DNA of 64,000 nt from the NCBI GenBank assembly GCA_002429385.1, contig DIZL01000031.1:8818-72817 (forward strand), written 5' to 3'. The stretch's first letter is position 1. Each line of letters opens with the position of its first letter. Both the position numbers and the translations under genes were made by a program. Shown here in pieces: positions 52,510 through 60,762 of this stretch. The notes beneath the pieces are model-generated. The model searched no databases. It saw only the letters and a program-made list of their open reading frames with translations, and was not told the DNA's origin. Source of the DNA: Prolixibacteraceae bacterium UBA6029 (GTDB taxonomy: Bacteria; Bacteroidota; Bacteroidia; Bacteroidales; Prolixibacteraceae).

Positions 52510-53415
52510 ATGCTGAAACTGATTCTATTTTTCGTGTTTGCATTCCTCTCTATGGGCAGTCAGGCACAAATCAATACGATTGTTAAGCCCGGAGGGTTTC
52601 TGTTTATGGACGGTAAAGACAGCATTTGTTTCTACCAGAAGAGTCCCAAAGACAAAGGAGGAGAGTACAGCCGGTGCAATTACATCCATCCCCTTTATGG
52701 ACCTGACGGAACGCGCCTGACCGAGGATTTTCCTGCCGATCACCTTCATCACAGGGGGGTATTCTGGGCATGGCACCAGGTACTGATCGATAATATACCG
52801 GTTTCTGACGGATGGGAACTAAAGAACTTTAAGCAAAAAGTCACCAGTGTCGAATTTAAACGCCAACATGAACTTGGTGTCCTGACTACAATCGTTAACT
52901 GGTCATCACCGGTATGGAAAAATGGCACTGAGGCTTACCTTCAGGAGAAAACTAAAATCACGATGTATCCCCTAACGGGTAATTACCGCAGGATGGACTT
53001 TGAAATTCAGTTGAAAGCCCTGACCGATCGCTTAAGTATTGGCGGCTCAGACGATGAAAAAGGCTACAGCGGATTCTCTGTCCGCCTGAAGTTGCCTACG
53101 GACGTTCAGTTCTCAGGTATAAATGGTTCCGTTGAACCCATAAATACAGCAGTTGATGCAGGAAATATCATGAATATCAGTGGGTCGTTCCTGAAGGATG
53201 GAAAAAAGGGTGGCGTGGCTATCTGGTCTAATCCTGAAAATCCTGATCCGTCAACCCTATGGATCATACGAAATTCAGCAAGTATGCAAAATGCCGCTTA
53301 CCCCGGTCGCCACGCGGTTTCCATTCCATTCGATCAGCCCTTAACACTTAAATATTCGGTACTGGTATACTTTGGAGACCTGACTGCTAAACAGTTCATC
53401 CGAGTGGTCAAATAG
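52510..53415 (+). CDS. DUF6807 (PmoA-like) secreted protein
   Basis: The open frame begins at 52306, but its first 68 residues cover the intergenic repeats; ATG 52510 gives a normal signal peptide (MLKLILFFVFAFLSMGSQAQ) and 301 residues. Mature-part landmarks: YIHPLYGPDGTRLTEDFP, DHLHHRGVFWAW, LSIGGSDDEKGYSGFSVRL and AYPGRHAVSIPFDQPL. This family is often misnamed methane oxygenase PmoA; the fold is galactose-mutarotase-like, and members accompany sugar oxidoreductases of the Gfo/Idh group. A role in the same glycoside pathway is likely, but it is a separate transcript after a terminator. Confidence 0.82.
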   Translation: MLKLILFFVFAFLSMGSQAQINTIVKPGGFLFMDGKDSICFYQKSPKDKGGEYSRCNYIHPLYGPDGTRLTEDFPADHLHHRGVFWAWHQVLIDNIPVSDGWELKNFKQKVTSVEFKRQHELGVLTTIVNWSSPVWKNGTEAYLQEKTKITMYPLTGNYRRMDFEIQLKALTDRLSIGGSDDEKGYSGFSVRLKLPTDVQFSGINGSVEPINTAVDAGNIMNISGSFLKDGKKGGVAIWSNPENPDPSTLWIIRNSASMQNAAYPGRHAVSIPFDQPLTLKYSVLVYFGDLTAKQFIRVVK

Positions 53416-53671
53416 TTTTTTACAGGTCATTTAAAGATCCGAATACATCCTGAGCACTCGGGATCTAAATCCGTATTTAATCCGCTAAAACCGTGTAAAT
53501 CCGCGTTCTGTTTTTATTTTGTCCTTCCCGTTTCGCCTGAATCGCATCTTCTATTTCCAAGACCTTTCATCAAATAAATCTATTGTCAATTTTATTTTTC
53601 TATGGGATTTGTCGAACTTATCCCGTAACCTGTTGTTCTAAAAGCCAAACATTCAGTCAAGAGAAAGAAAA

Positions 53672-53971
53672 ATGATCAGGCGGTTTAATCGTATAGTAAG
53701 TTCAGCCCGGCCTGTATTGGTCGATTTCTATGCCGATTGGTGTATGCCCTGTCGTTTGATGACCCCGATCCTGAAAGAAGTAAAAGACCAGTATAAAAAG
53801 AATGTACGCATCATAAAAGTGAATGTTGACCATTACCCTGATATTGCTGTTTCCTGCAGAGTTCATCATATTCCCTCTATAGTTGTTTTCCAGAGAGGTA
53901 CAATTCATTGGAGTGGCACAGGCGTTCAGGAGGCCAACGACATTTCTTTTGCCCTGCGCGATCTGCTGTAA
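53672..53971 (+). CDS. Thioredoxin-like protein with WCMPC active site
   Basis: A 99-residue single-domain thioredoxin. The active site is ADWCMPCRLM (Cys24 and Cys27) with Met in place of the usual Gly of WCGPC. The cis-Pro loop reads HIPSIVVF, Ser replacing the usual Thr. No signal peptide. The altered inter-cysteine residue should shift the redox potential. A peroxiredoxin follows after 57 bases in the same direction, a plausible partner pair. The 53416-53671 gap shows no gene. Confidence 0.88.
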   Translation: MIRRFNRIVSSARPVLVDFYADWCMPCRLMTPILKEVKDQYKKNVRIIKVNVDHYPDIAVSCRVHHIPSIVVFQRGTIHWSGTGVQEANDISFALRDLL

Positions 53972-54028
53972 TCGTTTTATTTTCGAACACGGATAAATTA
54001 ATTACTGAATAGGAGAACTTTCTAAACT

Positions 54029-54490
54029 ATGATTGAAAAACTAAATGTAGGAGATCTGTTGCCTCATTTTATCATGAATAACGAAAAGCATGAGCCCATA
54101 GATATCTCTACCTTCACAGGCAAATACATGGTGCTGTATTTCTATCCCAAAGATGATACCCCCGGTTGCGTACGTGAAGCCTGCAGTTTTCGCGATTCCT
54201 TTCAGGATCTGGCTGATGCCGGTGCCATCGTTTATGGAGTCAGTAACGACAAACCCGATAGTCATGCCCAGTTTAAGCTAAAATACAAGCTTCCTTTTTC
54301 GCTGCTCTCTGATACCGGCGGCGAACTGAGAAATCTACTCGGGGTACCAACCAATTTATTTGGGCTCTTGCCAGGGCGCGTCACCTATATATTCAATCCT
54401 GAAGGTCGTTTGGTGCATGTATTCGACTCCCAGTTGTCACCCGAAAAACATGTCAAAGAAGCCTTACGCATTATAGGTAATCAGGATTGA
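54029..54490 (+). CDS. bcp: Bcp-type thiol peroxidase (peroxiredoxin)
   Basis: A 153-residue peroxiredoxin of the BCP/PrxQ class. The active-site block is YFYPKDDTPGCVREACSFRD (peroxidatic Cys in TPGC, second Cys five residues later in EAC), followed by GVSNDKPDSHAQFKLKYKLPFSLLSD (landmarks). It reduces hydrogen peroxide and organic peroxides with thioredoxin as electron donor, matching the thioredoxin gene 57 bases upstream. Confidence 0.93.
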   Translation: MIEKLNVGDLLPHFIMNNEKHEPIDISTFTGKYMVLYFYPKDDTPGCVREACSFRDSFQDLADAGAIVYGVSNDKPDSHAQFKLKYKLPFSLLSDTGGELRNLLGVPTNLFGLLPGRVTYIFNPEGRLVHVFDSQLSPEKHVKEALRIIGNQD

Positions 54491-54700
54491 AGATTTCTCT
54501 GCGCTAAAAAATCACAGGTTACCATCCGTTCCTGAAGATGGGGATCTTCTTCCTTCGTATCAACCTCTTATCTTATTAAATCTGTTTTCGCTGTCAGTAC
54601 TGATACTATCGGGCTGGTATTGCGTAGTATCCGAGTGCCCTTTTGAGTATACATTTTGTGTAGCTTGAGAGTAGCATGAGTGTACCTTACGTGTTTCTGA

Positions 54701-54755
54701 ACACACAAGGTACACACAAGGTACACACAATGTACACACAAGGTATACACAAGGT
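54701..54755. repeat. Five tandem 11-bp repeats
   Basis: ACACACAAGGT repeats five times without spacing (54701, 54712, 54723, 54734, 54745), copies 3 and 5 each with one change. It lies in the 384-bp gap between bcp and the convergent cysN, which has no supportable gene. Open frames across it exist only because a short repeat lacks stops. Confidence 0.85.
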
Positions 54756-54830
54756 GAGAACCAAGTACCAACCGTTAGGCATCCGTTTGGCAGGAATATG
54801 CAAAGTTGCCAAAACGACAAAAGACCCTTA

Positions 54831-54851
54831 TTTAGGGTCTTCTGTCTATAA
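54831..54851 (-). terminator. Probable terminator of cysN
   Basis: AAGACCCT and AGGGTCTT pair around a 5-nt loop; on the minus strand the hairpin is followed by TTTTG, 24 bases after the cysN stop codon. Confidence 0.55.
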
Positions 54852-54874
54852 TCTGATATCTAAAGTCTTATTTT

Positions 54875-56878
54875 CTATACGATTGGGAAGATCTTGCTGT
54901 CGGCCAGGTATTCCATGATGATACGCGTATTTTGCGCCCTGTTCTCAGGTTTTAACATCAATGTGGGATTTTCAGGAATGGTGAAATGGAGGTCGGCCCC
55001 AGGAAGGTTTTCAATTAGGCTCTGTTCGAATTTCTCATAGAGTTCAGGCTTGTTCTTTTTGCAGAAGTCCAGGCTGGCATCCATATGGATCAGCTTAAAA
55101 CGGTTTTCACCAATGATCTGCACTACTTGACGACGAATGCTTTCATCGGGAGAAATAAACGAGCAGATGGTTATGATGCCCTGGTCGTTCAGGATTTTGC
55201 TGATGTGAGCGACTCTTCGCAAGTGTTCGGTACGGTCGGCAGGCGAGAAATCGAGCTCGTTGGAAAGGCCTGAACGTATGGAACTGCCGTCGAGCAAAAC
55301 CACAGTGGCGCCCTGGTCGAATAATTCCTTTTCGAGGGTGAAAGCCAGTTCATTTTTGCCAGAACCGTGCAATCCGGTGATCCACAGGGTTGTGCCCTGC
55401 TGGTTGTACCGTTTCTGCCGCTGGGTATCGGTTATCAGGCATTCGCCTTTATGGATGAGGGCTTTGGTGGCTTCCAGTGTTTTCTCGTCAACAATACGCG
55501 AAGGCAGGTCTTCTGCATTGAGTTTATCGATGATCATTCCAACAGCAACGGTGTTATTGGTCATTGGGTCTATCAGGATAAACGACCCGGTTGAGCGGTT
55601 CTTTTTATACGGATCGAAGAAGATGGCCTTGTTGGTGGTTAATACCACACGCCCGATTTCGTTCAGTTCAAAATGATCGACCGACGATTTCTGAAGCGAG
55701 TTGACATCTATTCTGTACTGGATCTTGTCGATCCTTACACGAGTGGTATTGTTGGCGTGTTTGATGAAAAACTGTACGGATGGGTCCATGGGTTTCTCGT
55801 CCATCCAGACCAGCATGGATTCGAAATGACGTTCGATGCGTGGCAGGTTATCGGGGTAAACAATCATGTCGCCGCGTGAGATGTCGATCTCGTCTTCGAG
55901 GGTAATGGTTACCGATTGAGGGGGAAAGGCTTCATCCAGATTTCCGTCGTATGTAATGATTTCTTTGATCCGTGATCTTTTGCGTGAAGGAAGGACCATG
56001 ATTTCCTCCCCCTTGCGGATGATTCCTGAAGCCACCCTTGCCGAGAACCCGCGGAAGTCGAGATCGGGGCGAAGGACATACTGAACCGGGAAGCGCATAT
56101 CGTCGAAGTTGCGGTCGCTGCTGATGTGGACCGACTCCAGAAATTCGAGCATACTTTTACCATGATACCAGGGCATCAGGGTGGTTGGTTCCACCACGTT
56201 TTCACCCTTCAGGGCTGCAATGGGGATGAAGTTCACATCCGGGACGTCGAGCTGGGTGATAAAGGCCTTGTATTCGGCACAGATCTCATCAAATACTTTC
56301 TGGTCGTAATTCACCAGATCCATCTTGTTCACGGCCAGTACCACGTGCTTAATGCCCAATAACGACACCAGGAACGTGTGACGGCGGGTCTGGGTAATTA
56401 CCCCCTTGGTGGCATCGATAAGGATAATGGCAAGGTTGGCCGTTGAGGCTCCTGTCACCATATTCCTTGTATACTGGGTATGCCCGGGGGTATCGGCAAT
56501 GATGAATTTGCGCTTGTTGGTCGAGAAATAGCGGTAAGCCACGTCAATAGTGATTCCCTGTTCCCGTTCAGCTTTTAATCCATCGAGCAGGAGTGCGTAG
56601 TCGATTTCCTCGCCCGCATGTCCAACCCGTTTACTATCGCGCTCAAGGGCTGAAAGCTGATCCTCATATATCTTCTTGCTGTCGAATAACAACCGGCCAA
56701 TCAGGGTTGATTTTCCATCGTCAACCGAACCGGCAGTTAGTAGCCTGAGCAGATCTTTGTTCTCATCCTGATTGAGGTAGGCGTTGATGTCAAGAAAGTC
56801 ACTCTTATTCTTCTGGCCCCCCTCAATCCCCCCTATGGGGGGAAGTTTGGCTGTATTTTTTTGATTATCGTTATTCAT
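54875..56878 (-). CDS. cysN: Sulfate adenylyltransferase subunit 1 fused to a degenerate APS-kinase-like domain
   Basis: A 667-residue protein. The GTPase domain (about 35-260) has G1 GSVDDGKSTLIGRLL, G3 DTPGHTQYTRNM and G4 VNKMDLV, followed by EF-Tu-like barrels (to about 470): with CysD it makes APS from sulfate and ATP. Residues ~485-667 resemble APS kinase, as in NodQ/CysNC, but key positions are changed: Walker A reads GLHGSGKNELA, with Asn where Ser/Thr binds Mg-ATP; DGDxxR is DGSSIR; and the usual F-T-G-I-D-x-P-Y-E segment is missing. Kinase activity is therefore doubtful. The N-terminal 27 residues, including PPIGGIEGG, are encoded by a G/C-rich hairpin and are absent from usual CysN starts. 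It is 63 bases downstream of cysD. Confidence 0.9.
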   Translation of the reverse strand: MNNDNQKNTAKLPPIGGIEGGQKNKSDFLDINAYLNQDENKDLLRLLTAGSVDDGKSTLIGRLLFDSKKIYEDQLSALERDSKRVGHAGEEIDYALLLDGLKAEREQGITIDVAYRYFSTNKRKFIIADTPGHTQYTRNMVTGASTANLAIILIDATKGVITQTRRHTFLVSLLGIKHVVLAVNKMDLVNYDQKVFDEICAEYKAFITQLDVPDVNFIPIAALKGENVVEPTTLMPWYHGKSMLEFLESVHISSDRNFDDMRFPVQYVLRPDLDFRGFSARVASGIIRKGEEIMVLPSRKRSRIKEIITYDGNLDEAFPPQSVTITLEDEIDISRGDMIVYPDNLPRIERHFESMLVWMDEKPMDPSVQFFIKHANNTTRVRIDKIQYRIDVNSLQKSSVDHFELNEIGRVVLTTNKAIFFDPYKKNRSTGSFILIDPMTNNTVAVGMIIDKLNAEDLPSRIVDEKTLEATKALIHKGECLITDTQRQKRYNQQGTTLWITGLHGSGKNELAFTLEKELFDQGATVVLLDGSSIRSGLSNELDFSPADRTEHLRRVAHISKILNDQGIITICSFISPDESIRRQVVQIIGENRFKLIHMDASLDFCKKNKPELYEKFEQSLIENLPGADLHFTIPENPTLMLKPENRAQNTRIIMEYLADSKIFPIV

Positions 56879-56941
56879 CTAAGCTTCAGTATTATTTGGG
56901 TTTTTAAGCCTCCCCTTGTGGGGGAGGTTTGGAGGGGGCTG

Positions 56942-57850
56942 TCAAAAATATCCTTCCCTTTTTTTCTGTTCCATCGAACCGTCCTGATCGAAGTCTATTA
57001 CACGGGTCGTGCGTTCAGAAACAGTTACCGTCATCATTTCTTCAACGATCTTTTCAATGGTGTCTGCTTCCGATTCCACGGCACCTGTCAAGGGATAACA
57101 TCCCAGGGTGCGGAAACGGACCATTTTCATTTCGGCTTTATCGGCCATTTCTTTAGGCATTCGATCGTCGTCGACCATGATCAGGTTTCCGTCCACATTC
57201 ACGATTGGTCGTTCTTTGGCAAAATAGAGGGGCACAATGGGTATTTTTTCAAGACGAATGTATTGCCAGATATCCAGTTCGGTCCAGTTCGATATAGGGA
57301 ATACCCGGATAGATTCACCTTTATGAACACGGGCATTGTAAATGTCCCACAGTTCGGGGCGTTGATTCTTGGGGTCCCATTGGTGAAACTTATCACGGAA
57401 GGAGAAGATGCGTTCCTTGGCCCTTGATTTCTCCTCATCGCGGCGTGCACCACCAAATGCAGCGTCAAACTTGTATTTCGAAAGCCCTTCAAGCAAAGCC
57501 TGGGTTTTCATCACGTCGGTATGAACTTTACTGCCATGGGTAAAAGGTCCGACGCCGGCTTCGAAGGCAGCCTTATTGTAATGCACAATCAGGTTCCAGT
57601 TATTCTCACGGGCGTAATTGTCGCGGAACTCGACCATCTCCTTAAATTTCCACTTCGAATCGATGTGCATCAGGGGAAATGGAACCTTTCCTGGGAAAAA
57701 GGCCTTTTCGGCCAATCGGACCATTACCGACGAATCTTTTCCGATGGAATAAAGCATGACCGGGTTTTCAAACTCGGCAGCCACTTCACGGATGATGTGG
57801 ATGGCTTCTGCTTCCAGTTCCTTTAAATGTGAAAGACTATATTCTGTCAT
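56942..57850 (-). CDS. cysD: Sulfate adenylyltransferase subunit 2
   Basis: A 302-residue PP-loop ATPase that adenylates sulfate to APS, driven by the GTPase CysN. The N-terminus LKELEAEAIHIIREVAAEFENPVMLYSIGKDSSVM holds the PP-loop SIGKDSS (landmark). Further blocks: PFPLMHIDSKWKFKEMVEFRD, FDAAFGGARRDEEKSRAKER, and the C-terminal RFRTLGCYPLTGAVESEA, all strongly conserved. Normal length. It begins the cysD-cysN operon; the 57851-58388 gap upstream is mostly occupied by the second MITE-like element, which separates it from cysQ. Confidence 0.96.
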   Translation of the reverse strand: MTEYSLSHLKELEAEAIHIIREVAAEFENPVMLYSIGKDSSVMVRLAEKAFFPGKVPFPLMHIDSKWKFKEMVEFRDNYARENNWNLIVHYNKAAFEAGVGPFTHGSKVHTDVMKTQALLEGLSKYKFDAAFGGARRDEEKSRAKERIFSFRDKFHQWDPKNQRPELWDIYNARVHKGESIRVFPISNWTELDIWQYIRLEKIPIVPLYFAKERPIVNVDGNLIMVDDDRMPKEMADKAEMKMVRFRTLGCYPLTGAVESEADTIEKIVEEMMTVTVSERTTRVIDFDQDGSMEQKKREGYF

Positions 57851-57981
57851 AGGGTATTCGGGTTATCATTGAGGGGGCTAAAATAATCCTTTATACTCTT
57901 TTATTGATTGGTATTAATACTGATAGGCGAAATAAGGTTGAGATTTAAACTTTGCATTCCTGATCGTAGAAATTTATACTT

Positions 57982-58356
57982 CAATGTCGTTTAGTTAAGA
58001 AAATATCTTAGTTAAAATCGTCATCCCGAGTACTCGGGACTAATTTCTCTGACATAATGTGAATATGACAGAGAGAGAATATACCTTTCGCTGCAATCCC
58101 GAAGGGATTAAATGTTAGTCACCCCCAATGAAATTGGGGGATGAACATCCAATCACCGCTCCAGGAACCCTGAAAGGGTTCAATTACAACATTATAAATA
58201 TTGAACCCTTTCGGGGTTCCAAGTCATTCCCTGTGCCTTTTCCCCCAATTTCATTGGGGGTGAATAATATTCAATCCCTTCGGGATTATCGCCACATCTC
58301 AAGGTCAATGCAAATCAAAAGCTGTTTTTCAATGACGGCTAAACTAAACGACATTG
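57982..58356. mobile_element. 375-bp MITE-like element, copy 2, with 10-bp target duplication
   Basis: It has the same terminal repeats and orientation as copy 1. Flanks are ATTTATACTT (57972-57981) and ATTTGTACTT (58357-58366), a 10-bp target duplication with one change. Both insertion targets start ATTT, suggesting a preferred site. The internal palindromes are kept (for example AATCCCGAAGGGATT at 58095), and several differences from copy 1 lie in loops or exchange G-C for G-T pairs. It lies between cysQ and cysD, where cysC often lies in related genomes. Confidence 0.85.
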
Positions 58357-58388
58357 ATTTGTACTTCCTTACTTCAGGAAAGATGCAA

Positions 58389-59186
58389 TCACATGACGAT
58401 AAAAGGTGGATTGTATAAATCTTCTTTGTTATAGGTCAGTTCTGTTTTCAGGTCTGTCAGAAAGATGTTTTTCCCTGCAGCTTTTGCGATGGCATGTCCT
58501 GCGGCAGTATCCCATTCCATGGTTAGTCCGAGTTTGGGATAGATTGCAGCAGTTCCTTCTGCAACCCTGCAAATCTTCAAAGAACTCCCGATCCGAATGA
58601 CTTTCACTGAATTGTGTTTTTCACGGAGCGTTTGTATATAGTGATCGGTTTCAGCATTCATATGAGAACGGCTGACTGCAATTATATAATCTTTCGGTTT
58701 TATATTCAGTGGAAGTCTTTCGCCTAAAAGTTGAATGGACTGAAATGTGCAACCGTCAGAAGGATTGGTGAATTTCCAGGCACCGATATCTGTAATTCCG
58801 ACATAAAGTTCGCGGGTAACAGGGGCATAAATTACACCGGCAATGGAACTGTTTTTCTGTATGAGTGCAATATTGACCGTAAATTCGTCGTTGCGTTTAA
58901 TGAACTCCTTGGTTCCATCCAGCGGGTCGACCAACCAAAATAGCTCCCATCCTTTTCGTTCCTGATAACTTAAGTGAACCCCTTCTTCACTTAAAACAGG
59001 AAGATGGGTGGGTTCAAGAATGTTCAGGATTTCGTCATGGGCATTCTGATCGGCAATGGTTACCGGGGTATGATCAGCCTTATACTGTATATCGAAGTCA
59101 ATGGATGAATAAACGTCCATAATCTTTTCTCCGGCCTTGAGGGCGGCATGTATAGCAAGGTCAATCAACGGTATTACATTCATCAA
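58389..59186 (-). CDS. cysQ: 3'(2'),5'-bisphosphate nucleotidase
   Basis: A 265-residue inositol-monophosphatase-fold enzyme that dephosphorylates PAP, the by-product of PAPS use, to AMP. Metal-binding motifs are ADHTPVTIADQNAH, LSEEGVH, LVDPLDGTKEFIKRNDEFTVN (the CysQ hallmark) and MEWDTAAGHAIAKAAG. It ends 33 bases from the element copy 2 and follows the NusG-like gene by 12 bases, so it is probably transcribed with the nucleotide-sugar genes upstream. Its presence implies that PAP is formed, hence that PAPS is made somewhere. Confidence 0.94.
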   Translation of the reverse strand: MMNVIPLIDLAIHAALKAGEKIMDVYSSIDFDIQYKADHTPVTIADQNAHDEILNILEPTHLPVLSEEGVHLSYQERKGWELFWLVDPLDGTKEFIKRNDEFTVNIALIQKNSSIAGVIYAPVTRELYVGITDIGAWKFTNPSDGCTFQSIQLLGERLPLNIKPKDYIIAVSRSHMNAETDHYIQTLREKHNSVKVIRIGSSLKICRVAEGTAAIYPKLGLTMEWDTAAGHAIAKAAGKNIFLTDLKTELTYNKEDLYNPPFIVM

Positions 59187-59198
59187 ATTAACTGCAAT

Positions 59199-59735
59199 TT
59201 ATTGTGATGGATGACTTTCTGCAATACGTATGTCCTGCGCAAGGATCTCTACCAGTACAGCATATCCGAGTTGTTCAAGTTCAACAGCCACTTTGTTTTT
59301 CCCCTTAATACGGACCAGTTTTCCGCGCAATCCAATTAAAGGACCGGCAACTACATCAATCATTTGACCCGGAGCAAAAGTTTCATGGAGAATCTCTATG
59401 TCGAGGTTATCCTGTTTAAGCATTAGTTTCAGATATTCAATTTGATTTTCAGGGATGACTGCTGCTACCCCTTCAAACCTGACATAACTGACCACATAAT
59501 CAGATTGCAAAACTGAATCATATTCCTTACGGCAGATTTTTACGAACAGGTAACCCGAAATAAGAGGCATTTCAACCCACTTCTTACGGTCGCTCCATTG
59601 CCTTAGTTTGCGTTGAAGGGGCAGGAAAGTTTCAATTTCCTTGAATTGTAATTCGGTCTGGGCTTTCTTTTCTGTCCTCGATTTAACGTAAACAGCATGC
59701 CAATTGTATGTCAGTGAAGTATTTACTTTTTCCAT
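59199..59735 (-). CDS. NusG paralogue, UpxY-like antitermination protein
   Basis: A 178-residue protein with an NGN domain (about 9-105: WHAVYVKSRTEKKAQTELQFKEIETFLPL, then MPLISGYLFVKI) and a C-terminal KOW domain (about 120-165: PGQMIDVVAGPLIGLRGKLVRIKGKNKVAVELEQLG; landmarks). It resembles UpxY/LoaP-type specialised NusG factors that let RNA polymerase read through long polysaccharide operons. It overlaps the preceding oxidoreductase gene by 13 bases and sits inside, not at the head of, the nucleotide-sugar operon, which is unusual for UpxY. Confidence 0.88.
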   Translation of the reverse strand: MEKVNTSLTYNWHAVYVKSRTEKKAQTELQFKEIETFLPLQRKLRQWSDRKKWVEMPLISGYLFVKICRKEYDSVLQSDYVVSYVRFEGVAAVIPENQIEYLKLMLKQDNLDIEILHETFAPGQMIDVVAGPLIGLRGKLVRIKGKNKVAVELEQLGYAVLVEILAQDIRIAESHPSQ

Positions 59736-60754
59736 ACACTATCCCTTACTGCATATATACGTTCGATTATATCCACAACTTTCATTCCCTCAAGGGCATT
59801 TGTGCTGATGGGTGAATGGCCTCCAATAGTTTCGATCACATTCTGGATTACCAGATGATGGTTCTGGGCCGAACCTTTATACAACCCGTAATCGTTTGGC
59901 GGTGCGCTGGCTTCGAGTTCAGGCATGGTGTAATCCTTAATATTGCAGTAAACCACTTCATTCATGTATTGGCCTGCAACTTTAATAGTGCCTTTCTCTC
60001 CGATAATGGTCATACTGCTTTCCAGATTTTCATGGAAGATCGAAGTGGAATAGTTAAGCGTTCCAATTCCTTCGTTAACAAACTCAAAATTAACAATGCC
60101 AGTATCCTCAAAATCGGTTAAAGCCTTGTGATTAAAGTCTCTGAACTGACCGTTGATGTTTTTAATATCGCCAAACAACCAGTACATGATATCAATGAAA
60201 TGGGAGAACTGGGTGAATAATGTTCCGCCATCCAGTTTTGCATCACCATGCCAGTTTTTGCGGGTATAGTAGCGTTCATCCCGATTCCAGTAGCAATTAA
60301 TCTGAACATGAAACAACCTGCCTAACAGATTTTGATCAATCACCTCTTTTAACCAGAGAGACGGGGGAGAATAACGGTTCTGCATCACACAGAATACATT
60401 GCGGTGTTTCTCGAGCGACTTGTACACTACTTTTTCAGCATCCGCTTTGGTCAGCGCCATCGGCTTTTCAATGACTACATGCAATCCTCTTTCAAGGGAT
60501 TTTACAGCCATTTCTGCATGTAATCCATTTGGTGTGCAGATATTCAGTACATCCAGATTGGGTTCTTTCTCAAGCAACTCATCGATAGACCTGTAAAACG
60601 GAACTTCATTTGATGCCTTACATTCTTCAGGAGCAATGATGTCACAAACTGCAACCAATTCAGATTGCGGATTGCGGAGAATCATTTCGGCATGACGTTT
60701 GCCAATATGTCCTTGTCCGACAATCGCAAACCGTATTTTTTTTTCAGATAGCAT
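59723..60754 (-). CDS. Gfo/Idh/MocA-family UDP-sugar 3-dehydrogenase (WbpB/WlbA-like)
   Basis: A 343-residue oxidoreductase. The Rossmann loop is AIVGQGHIGKRHAEMI and the EKP motif is VIEKPMALTKADAEKV. A C-terminal block, LDGGTLFTQFSHFIDIMYWLFGD, carries the catalytic His. WbpB/WlbA oxidise the 3-OH of UDP-GlcNAcA, and the adjacent genes encode the matching aminotransferase and acetyltransferase, so this set should convert UDP-GlcNAcA to UDP-GlcNAc(3NAc)A. The gene is 8 bases downstream of the acetyltransferase gene. Confidence 0.9.
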   Translation of the reverse strand: MLSEKKIRFAIVGQGHIGKRHAEMILRNPQSELVAVCDIIAPEECKASNEVPFYRSIDELLEKEPNLDVLNICTPNGLHAEMAVKSLERGLHVVIEKPMALTKADAEKVVYKSLEKHRNVFCVMQNRYSPPSLWLKEVIDQNLLGRLFHVQINCYWNRDERYYTRKNWHGDAKLDGGTLFTQFSHFIDIMYWLFGDIKNINGQFRDFNHKALTDFEDTGIVNFEFVNEGIGTLNYSTSIFHENLESSMTIIGEKGTIKVAGQYMNEVVYCNIKDYTMPELEASAPPNDYGLYKGSAQNHHLVIQNVIETIGGHSPISTNALEGMKVVDIIERIYAVRDSVWKK

Positions 60755-60762
60755 AGTTGATT

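Noticed and set aside
54701..54755. CRISPR array
   Set aside because: Units are 11 bp without spacers and no cas gene is present.
54560..54918. Open frames on both strands across the ACACACAAGGT array
   Set aside because: Periodic peptides (CVYLVCTL-type) arise from the tandem repeat; no start context or similarity supports them.
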